DNA from: Opitutales bacterium
GTDB lineage: Bacteria > Verrucomicrobiota > Verrucomicrobiia > Opitutales > T3Sed10-336
Assembly (NCBI GenBank): GCA_007132315.1
Contig: SLOW01000225.1
Location: 1 to 10,458 of the forward strand
Length of the DNA stretch: 10,458 bases
Direction of reading: 5' to 3'
Shown here: positions 6,187 to 10,458 of the stretch, piece after piece
Numbering within the stretch: position 1 is the stretch's first letter
How the letters are laid out: every line of letters begins with the position of its first letter
Translations under genes and position numbers: made by a program
Notes under the pieces: generated by a model
Database searches by the model: none
What the model saw: only the letters and a program-made list of their open reading frames with translations
Told to the model about the DNA's origin: nothing

Positions 6187-7599
6187 TCAGTTCTCAATTA
6201 TTTCACCGTAAGAATACCCGGGAATGACAGGTTGCATCCATGCCTTTTTCATTTCGCCTTCGCGGAAATAGTTTTCTTTTGGTTTGGTCGAGATTACTTT
6301 AGCGCGTACGTAGAGTTCATCGCCCCGGAATTCGTAGGCGGCTTTGTGCCCATTCGTTTCTTGGAGCACTTCGCCGATTTCGGAGCTGTAAAGGCGGGTG
6401 CGGTCGCTACGCTCTTCGCCGTTTTCATCCACGTACGGTTCGCTGGACGTATCAAAACCTTCTCGCGTGCCGATAAACCGGATGGTGTATTCGACCCCAT
6501 ATTCGGGTTTCACCTCAACGTCGTAGGTTTGACCGTCTGAAGCAATATTTGCCATGGTGAGGCCGTTGGTTGAGTAAAAATTGCCGCTTTCCAGGTTCCT
6601 GACGATATGTTCCGGCGTGAGGAATTTGGAGCGAACTTTTACCCATCCCCGTCCGGGACGTGCCGACTCCGAGACACTTTCTTCGTAGTGGTGGGCATCA
6701 TCGACGGCTACGGCGTAAATCGGATCAAGCCCTTGCACGCCAAGCCTCATCGACAGGATAATATCCCAAACACGGTCCAAGTCTTTTACGCCGCCTTCCG
6801 TTCCGAAGTTCGCCACACCGCGGTGGCCGTTATAAACTTCAAACAGGCGTAGATTTTCAACAGGTATCATATCCTCGGCAGTAACGGCGGACCGGAAGTT
6901 GGGATGATTCAAATGAGGCAACATGTGCCGGCCGGTCCGCTCACGCTGGTCGATGACCGCGTCTATGTTCAGCCGGATGGTTTCTTCCACGTTCTCTCCG
7001 GTTTGAGGCGCGATGTAGTCAAGAAGGTTCGTGGCATTTACGTGCACAACATGAGCTTGTTCGGTTATCTCTTCCGAGTCGATCATGATAAACCGGTCCG
7101 CCTGTTGGAACAGTGCCCTAATTTCCTGAAGCGGCTTCAGGCGAACCTCAAGATCGCCGTTTGTATCCAGCCGGGTATCGATCCAGTCGTCTCCAAAACG
7201 GTCCTGATAGGTTTCATAAACAACGGATCCTCCGCCCCGTTCCACAAAGCGATTTTCTCCGGGATTTATCCACCGTTCACCTTGCAGAAGTGTATTATGA
7301 TCGGAGAGGGCAAGAAAGTGATAACCATGCCTGTAATACCATTCCGTGACAACTTCGGGGAACTGATCGCCGTCGCTCCAAAGCGTATGTGTGTGGAGGT
7401 TTCCTTTCCACCAGACATATCCATCTTTATCGGGCACAGGAGGGGTGTAATGACCGGCGTCACTTCTGAAGCTGTAATCTACAGGTAAATGGGCGTGCGA
7501 ATGCGTTTGGGAGTGAGAGTGATCATGGTTGTGACCGGGATGGCCGTAAGCAAACGATGTGCAAAACAACAAGCCTGCAAGAAGAATGACTGATCTCAT
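6187..7599 (-). CDS. secreted PHP-domain metal-dependent hydrolase with His-rich N-terminus
   Basis: This is a 470-residue protein predicted to be exported. Residues 1-19 (MRSVILLAGLLFCTSFAYG) form a signal peptide with likely cleavage before H20. A metal-binding-looking stretch follows, HPGHNHDHSHSQTHSHAH (20-37), with nine histidines. The PHP metal motifs are visible: GNLHTH (66-71), SDG (75-77), LSDHN (98-102), DSEE (174-177), HVVHVN (183-188), NHPN (231-234) and DDAHHY (300-305). The PHP fold usually binds two or three metal ions and hydrolyses phosphoesters; the substrate here is unknown. CehA-like extracytoplasmic PHP proteins are the nearest described kind. The ATG at 7599 starts the signal peptide, so the longer open frame beyond it is not used. 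A TTGACA (minus, 7635-7630) lies upstream, but the -10 and ribosome site are poor. Base composition is markedly less G+C-rich than in neighbours, suggesting acquisition by transfer. Confidence 0.82.
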   Translation of the reverse strand: MRSVILLAGLLFCTSFAYGHPGHNHDHSHSQTHSHAHLPVDYSFRSDAGHYTPPVPDKDGYVWWKGNLHTHTLWSDGDQFPEVVTEWYYRHGYHFLALSDHNTLLQGERWINPGENRFVERGGGSVVYETYQDRFGDDWIDTRLDTNGDLEVRLKPLQEIRALFQQADRFIMIDSEEITEQAHVVHVNATNLLDYIAPQTGENVEETIRLNIDAVIDQRERTGRHMLPHLNHPNFRSAVTAEDMIPVENLRLFEVYNGHRGVANFGTEGGVKDLDRVWDIILSMRLGVQGLDPIYAVAVDDAHHYEESVSESARPGRGWVKVRSKFLTPEHIVRNLESGNFYSTNGLTMANIASDGQTYDVEVKPEYGVEYTIRFIGTREGFDTSSEPYVDENGEERSDRTRLYSSEIGEVLQETNGHKAAYEFRGDELYVRAKVISTKPKENYFREGEMKKAWMQPVIPGYSYGEIIEN

Positions 7600-7935
7600 G
7601 TGAAAAAGAGTGACAAATCGGGGTGACGATGTCAATTGGCAAGTCGATAGCCACCTGGAAGAGATCGCCCGGCGGCAGGGGGAGCGAGGGAAAGAGGCGG
7701 GAAGGGCGGGATGGCGTTGTTCTCGGCGGTGCGACGGTCGGACATAATGGGCTGTGGAAACGATGAGCGACGGTCGATGGAGCGGGACGTTCGGCGTCAT
7801 GCCGGGTATCAGCGGTTTTTTCCCGAGCCGCGCGTCATCCTGACAGGAGATTCCGCGTCGAGGGCAAGTTCTTTCCGATCCGGACGAGCCGAAACGAATC
7901 TTGACCTTCGGTGGTCCGGGCATTGCTGTGTCAGA
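7600..7935. other. non-coding divergent intergenic region
   Basis: These 336 bases lie between the divergent PHP and methyltransferase genes. Near 7600-7640 they hold the PHP gene leader, with a TTGACA on the minus strand. The middle (about 7660-7830) has no convincing gene, promoter or structure; the frame continuous with the methyltransferase (from 7711) gives a 75-residue extension with no recognisable character. The right third holds the inverted repeat described at 7833-7941. Confidence 0.6.
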
Positions 7936-7941
7936 ATGACA
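7833..7941. repeat. imperfect inverted repeat of about 109 bases, candidate degenerate intergenic repeat
   Basis: CGTCATCCTGACA (7833-7845) and TGTCAGAATGACA (7929-7941) match in 11 of 13 positions when one is reverse-complemented. The ends resemble the TCATCCTGA / TCATTCTGA termini of intergenic palindromic repeats found in many bacterial genomes. The inside shows little remaining symmetry, so if it belongs to such a family it is decayed. The methyltransferase ATG (7936-7938) lies inside the right arm. Confidence 0.4.
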
Positions 7942-8718
7942 GACTCGACCCGAAAAGACGCCGGAAGCGGCGTCAAGACCGAGGAGAAAAAGCAGCACTT
8001 CGACGACATTTACGTGGAGAAAACCCCGGTGCCGTTCAAGGAGCGGATCATCGACTCCCTGGATTACATTTCGGACGATTTCAACCGGGCGATGTTCAAC
8101 CGGCTGTTGCATGCGTGGGTCCGGGACAAGACCGCCGGCGGGACGCCGCTCAACTACGTTGATCTCTGTTGTTGTTTCGGCAACACGACGCTCGCCGTCG
8201 TGCACGGCATGAACGTCGCCGACATTCGCGAGAACTGGAAGGACGCCGAAGCCTGCAAGCAGGCGCTCAAGCCGCGCCGATTCCCGGCGCGGGCGACAGG
8301 GATCGACATATCGGGAAACGCCCTGGCCTACGCCAAGGGGGAGGGTATCTTTGATGAGACGATCGAAGCGGATCTCAACGCCCCTTCGCCAGAAGCGCGC
8401 GAGGCGGTGGCGAAAACCATGGAGGGCGCCGACCTCGTGGTTTCGACCGCGTCTCTGGTTTACCTCGAGCCGGCGGCGATCGAGGCGTTGATCGACGCGT
8501 TCGCGCGCGCCCCGCGCGACGGTTACGTGCTGGTCAACTTTCTGAACCCGTTCGCCCTGGATAAGGCCGACGCCACCAAGCGGCTGCTCTTGGAAAAACT
8601 CGAGTTTGTCGGCAGTATGGCCTCGCGGCACCGGCGCCTTTCCGACCTGGAACAGGAAAACTATCCCGGCGAAGAGTGGGCGCTGCTCGAACTCTGGGTG
8701 CTGCGTCGGCGAGGGTGA
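7936..8718 (+). CDS. class I SAM-dependent methyltransferase-like protein, substrate unknown
   Basis: The 260-residue product has the layout of a Rossmann-fold methyltransferase: motif I at YVDLCCCFGNTTLAVVHGM (74-92), motif II acidic residue D124 in ATGIDISGNALAYAKG (120-135), an acidic turn EADLNAP (144-150), and a strand-4 region ADLVVSTASLVYLEPAAIEA (166-185). The usual DxGxGxG of motif I reads DLCCCFG (76-82), so the first two glycines are replaced by cysteines. An N-terminal block HFDDIYVEKTPVPFKERIID (21-40) looks like a conserved cap. The substrate cannot be inferred from the context. The frame is open back to 7711, but the upstream part shows no protein character, and the ATG at 7936 is the last sensible start before the conserved block. 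The ribosome site is poor. Composition is back to the high G+C of the window. Confidence 0.72.
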   Translation: MTDSTRKDAGSGVKTEEKKQHFDDIYVEKTPVPFKERIIDSLDYISDDFNRAMFNRLLHAWVRDKTAGGTPLNYVDLCCCFGNTTLAVVHGMNVADIRENWKDAEACKQALKPRRFPARATGIDISGNALAYAKGEGIFDETIEADLNAPSPEAREAVAKTMEGADLVVSTASLVYLEPAAIEALIDAFARAPRDGYVLVNFLNPFALDKADATKRLLLEKLEFVGSMASRHRRLSDLEQENYPGEEWALLELWVLRRRG

Positions 8719-8735
8719 CTCGGCGCGCCGCAAGG

Positions 8736-8816
8736 CGACGCATCGTCGATCTGTTCCAGCAAGGCATCGTAATGATCGGCGGGCACCAGATAGGCGGCGG
8801 GACGAGTCAACTCCGG
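8736..8816 (-). pseudogene. possible Phd/YefM-type antitoxin remnant
   Basis: On the minus strand this stretch reads PELTRPAAYLVPADHYDALL, then EQIDDAS. The part RPAAYLVPADHYDALLEQID resembles the 'xPVAYLVSxEDYEALLE' segment at the middle of Phd/YefM antitoxins. Upstream in this frame the sequence overlaps the end of the small membrane protein gene and does not resemble an antitoxin N-terminus; downstream it runs into arginine-rich sequence. No toxin gene is adjacent. If real, it is a fragment of about 27 codons left by deletion. Chance similarity cannot be ruled out. Confidence 0.3.
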
Positions 8817-9145
8817 TAAAGGATGTACACGAGGGCGCCGACGATCAATGCGAGGACGGTGCCGGTGGCGAGGTAAAGCAGGCATCCCCGGCGGACTTCA
8901 CTTCGGATCGCCCCGTGATCGATCTCCAGATTTTCCGTCATCCCGGCGGATTCCTTGGGCGCGTCGGTCGGGGCGCGGGCGAACTCGGCCGGCCGGGATG
9001 TTCCCGCGGCTTCGCCGGGTTTGGACAACTGGATGGAGCGGCTGCCGGCCAGGATCTTCTCGCGGCGGATCTCGGCGTCGATCCAGGCGAGGTGGCTTTG
9101 CACCAGGCGGCGTTGCGCCTTCAATTCTTCCAATCGATCTTTCAC
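8807..9145 (-). CDS. hypothetical protein: N-terminal helix and C-terminal membrane anchor
   Basis: I do not recognise a named family. From the GTG at 9145 the product is 112 residues. Residues 2-33 (KDRLEELKAQRRLVQSHLAW onward) form a charged amphipathic helix likely to coil. A Pro/Ala/Glu-rich linker spans about 41-68, and one membrane span lies at about 88-110 (GCLLYLATGTVLALIVGALV), ending in ILYRS. The frame is open further to a TTG at 9208, but that would run through the terminator hairpin, so it is disfavoured. The GTG has no clear ribosome site. An internal ATG at 8941 has AAGGAA about 10 bases upstream and would give a 44-residue protein with the membrane span only. It lies after rplU-rpmA in the same direction, beyond their terminator. 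Confidence 0.55.
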   Translation of the reverse strand: MKDRLEELKAQRRLVQSHLAWIDAEIRREKILAGSRSIQLSKPGEAAGTSRPAEFARAPTDAPKESAGMTENLEIDHGAIRSEVRRGCLLYLATGTVLALIVGALVYILYRS

Positions 9146-9173
9146 GCTTCGGGGGGCGATCGTGGGCAGGGGC

Positions 9174-9205
9174 AAAAAAAAAGAGAGCACGAATCCCGTG
9201 CTCTC
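9174..9205 (-). terminator. intrinsic terminator of the rplU-rpmA operon
   Basis: GAGAGCACG (9183-9191) and CGTGCTCTC (9197-9205) form a perfect 9-pair stem with a 5-base loop. On the minus strand the stem is followed directly by nine T residues (A-run 9174-9182 on the plus strand). It lies 36 bases beyond the rpmA stop and is a textbook Rho-independent terminator. Confidence 0.93.
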
Positions 9206-9241
9206 CAATGAATCAATCGATCCTTGACCGTCGGGCGCCGG

Positions 9242-9493
9242 TCAGGACGCGGCGGGTTCGACGTGAACCCGGCGGCGCGCCTTGTCGAAGCGCACCTGGC
9301 CGTCGCTCAAAGCAAACAACGTGTAGTCCCGCCCGATCCCCACGTTTTGGCCGGGGTGGGTCTTGGTGCCACGCTGACGGATGATGATGTTGCCGGCGAC
9401 GACCTTTTCGCCGCCGAACTTCTTCACGCCCAGACGCTTGCTGATGCTGTCCCGGCCGTTCTTGGAAGTTCCTTGTCCTTTCTTATGTGCCAT
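9242..9493 (-). CDS. rpmA: 50S ribosomal protein L27 (bL27)
   Basis: bL27 sits near the peptidyl transferase centre of the large subunit, with its N-terminal tail reaching toward the tRNA ends. The 83-residue product begins MAHKKGQGTSKNGRDSISKR and continues LGVKKFGGEKVVAGNIIIRQ and GTKTHPGQNVGIGRDYTLFA, which is diagnostic. The tail reads GQGTS where most bacteria have GGGST. There is no cleavable N-terminal extension of the Firmicutes kind. GAGG lies about nine bases before the ATG at 9493. The gene follows rplU after 15 bases, the usual operon order. Confidence 0.97.
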   Translation of the reverse strand: MAHKKGQGTSKNGRDSISKRLGVKKFGGEKVVAGNIIIRQRGTKTHPGQNVGIGRDYTLFALSDGQVRFDKARRRVHVEPAAS

Positions 9494-9508
9494 GGGAGAA
9501 GTCCTCGT

Positions 9509-9823
9509 TTATGCTTGAATGCTGTCGATCTTGATGACGGAAAGTTCCTGCCGATGACCGCGGGTGCGTTCGTAGCCCTTGCGTTTCTTCTTCTTGAATA
9601 TCAATACTTTCTTGTCCCGCCTGTTTTCGATCACCGTGGCTTTGACGGTGGCGCCTTTGACGAAGGGCCGTCCGATTTTCGCGTCCCGGCCTTCCCCGGC
9701 GGCGAGGACTTCATTGATCTCGACGGTCGAGCCGGCCTCGGTGTCCGGATAGCGGTTCACGGAGAGAACGTCGCCTTCCGACACGGTGAATTGTCTGCCC
9801 TGAGTTTTAATCGTCGCTTTCAT
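9509..9823 (-). CDS. rplU: 50S ribosomal protein L21 (bL21)
   Basis: bL21 is an rRNA-binding protein of the large subunit. The 104-residue product begins MKATIKTQGRQFTVSEGDVL and has the C-terminal signature KKKKRKGYERTRGHRQELSV (77-96), matching the family 'KRRKxYxxxxGHRQ' region. The length is standard. The ATG at 9823 lacks a good Shine-Dalgarno sequence; upstream reads TTAGTTAATCCTTTTCC. It is first in a two-gene operon with rpmA and divergent from the methyltransferase gene at 9912, with 88 bases between the starts. Confidence 0.97.
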   Translation of the reverse strand: MKATIKTQGRQFTVSEGDVLSVNRYPDTEAGSTVEINEVLAAGEGRDAKIGRPFVKGATVKATVIENRRDKKVLIFKKKKRKGYERTRGHRQELSVIKIDSIQA

Positions 9824-9851
9824 GGAAAAGGATTAACTAAAAACGTGGTGA

Positions 9852-9890
9852 AGTATAAAGCAAGCGGAAATTTCCGGAGGATTTCCGCTT
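9852..9890 (-). promoter_or_regulatory. possible rplU promoter -10 and adjoining hairpin in the divergent gap
   Basis: On the minus strand a TATACT (9857-9852) is a fair -10 for rplU, but the -35 position reads CCTCCG and is poor. Immediately upstream, AAGCGGAAAT (9862-9871) and ATTTCCGCTT (9881-9890) form a perfect 10-pair stem with a 9-base loop. The stem lies between the two divergent genes and overlaps where the -35 would be. It could be an operator-like site or, if transcribed rightward, a structured leader. Confidence 0.4.
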
Positions 9891-9911
9891 TTCCATCAGA
9901 GCGGACAAGGT

Positions 9912-10458
9912 ATGGACACGGAACGTGTGAAAGAGACATTCAGGCAACCGGAAGCGGTGGCTCATTACAGCCGGGCCGTTCGGGATGTGGGGCTTTGGCG
10001 CTCCGAGGAAAAGGTGTTCCGCCAGGTCTTCCGCGAAACCGACTCGATCCTCGACCTCGGCTGCGGCGCCGGGCGCATCGCGCTGGGGTTGTGGGAGTTG
10101 GGGTTTCGCCATCTGCTGGGAATCGATTACGCGAGCGAGATGATCGCGGAGGCCCGGCGGCTCGCGCGAACCCTGGATTACGGCGTGGCCTTCCGTCTCG
10201 GCGACGCCACGGAACTCGCCCTGGACGACAACGTGTTCGACGGCGTGATTTTCGGCTTCAACGGGCTCATGCAGATCCCCGCGCGGGGGTTGCGCCGGAG
10301 CGCGCTGGAGGAAATTCGCCGGGTTTTGCGCCCGGGCGGCGTCTTTGTGTTCACCACACACGACCGCGAACACCGGTCCTTTCGGGACCTGCTGGTCCTG
10401 CAGCGCCGGCTCTGGTCGCGTGGAAAACAGCCCCCCGAATGGGCGGAGTATGGCGACA
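9912..10458 (+). CDS. class I SAM-dependent methyltransferase (3' end outside window)
   Basis: The open frame runs from the ATG at 9912 to the window edge (182 codons). It shows a canonical methyltransferase core: motif I ILDLGCGAGRIALGL (46-60), motif II acidic residue in GIDYASEMIAEARRLA (70-85), GDATEL (97-102), the post-II strand DNVFDGVIFGFNGLMQIP (106-123), and the strand-5 turn VLRPGGVFVFTTHDREH (138-154). The N-terminus FRQPEAVAHYSRAVRDVGLW resembles cytosolic methyltransferases of the Methyltransf_11/25 type. The substrate is unknown. Motif I is intact here, unlike in the methyltransferase at 7936. AAGG lies only one base before the ATG, so a GTG at 9927 is a possible later start. 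It is divergent from rplU. Confidence 0.85.
   Translation, partial: MDTERVKETFRQPEAVAHYSRAVRDVGLWRSEEKVFRQVFRETDSILDLGCGAGRIALGLWELGFRHLLGIDYASEMIAEARRLARTLDYGVAFRLGDATELALDDNVFDGVIFGFNGLMQIPARGLRRSALEEIRRVLRPGGVFVFTTHDREHRSFRDLLVLQRRLWSRGKQPPEWAEYGD

Noticed and set aside
7711..7935. 75-residue upstream extension of the methyltransferase
   Set aside because: It has no recognisable protein features, and it runs through the inverted repeat.
7600..8733. N-terminal extension of the PHP frame up to 848 residues
   Set aside because: The extra part is antisense to the methyltransferase and has no protein character; the signal peptide starts cleanly at 7599.
9146..9208. Upstream TTG start for the small membrane protein
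   Set aside because: It would place the coding start inside the rpmA terminator hairpin and T-run.
9837..10373. Minus-strand open frame of 178 codons
   Set aside because: It is antisense to the second methyltransferase, whose motifs are unmistakable.

Overview
This is a high-GC bacterial chromosome segment made mostly of housekeeping genes, with one short accessory-looking patch in the middle. The lineage cannot be fixed from the sequence alone. The stand-alone CoaC-type flavoprotein, the L27 start MAHKKGQGTSKNGRDS, the form of the NnrS protein and the short dispersed-looking palindromes would suit the PVC group, for example Verrucomicrobiota, but this is an impression and not a result.

Layout. 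Bases 1-657 (minus) are the N-terminal half of 6-phosphogluconate dehydrogenase, cut by the window edge. Divergent from it is rarA (813-2183), an AAA+ replication-recombination ATPase, followed by a CoaC-type phosphopantothenoylcysteine decarboxylase (2253-2831). The last codons and stop of that gene lie inside a strong palindrome followed by a T-run. Next come gcvT and gcvH (2888-4404), coupled by an ATGA overlap. They encode the aminomethyltransferase and lipoyl carrier of glycine cleavage; no gcvP follows in the window. A tRNA-Gly(GCC) with its own promoter and terminator (4560-4713) separates them from an NnrS-family membrane protein (4759-5946).

From 5947 to about 8820 the character changes. 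A small palindrome lies in the convergent intergenic gap. Then a secreted PHP-domain protein with a His-rich N-terminus (6187-7599, minus) has clearly lower G+C than its neighbours. A 336-base non-coding stretch holds an imperfect inverted repeat. A class I methyltransferase (7936-8718) has cysteines in place of the motif I glycines, and a probable Phd-type antitoxin remnant (8736-8816) follows.

On the minus strand, rplU-rpmA (9823-9242) encodes ribosomal proteins L21 and L27 and ends in a textbook intrinsic terminator (9205-9174). A small single-span membrane protein of unknown function (9145-8807) lies beyond it. Divergent from rplU is a second SAM methyltransferase (9912 onward), cut by the right edge.

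No CRISPR array, insertion sequence, phage gene or defence system is visible. The most interesting leads are the palindromes that abut or invade gene ends, the compositional island around the PHP gene, the altered SAM motif, and a possible internal start in the small membrane protein.
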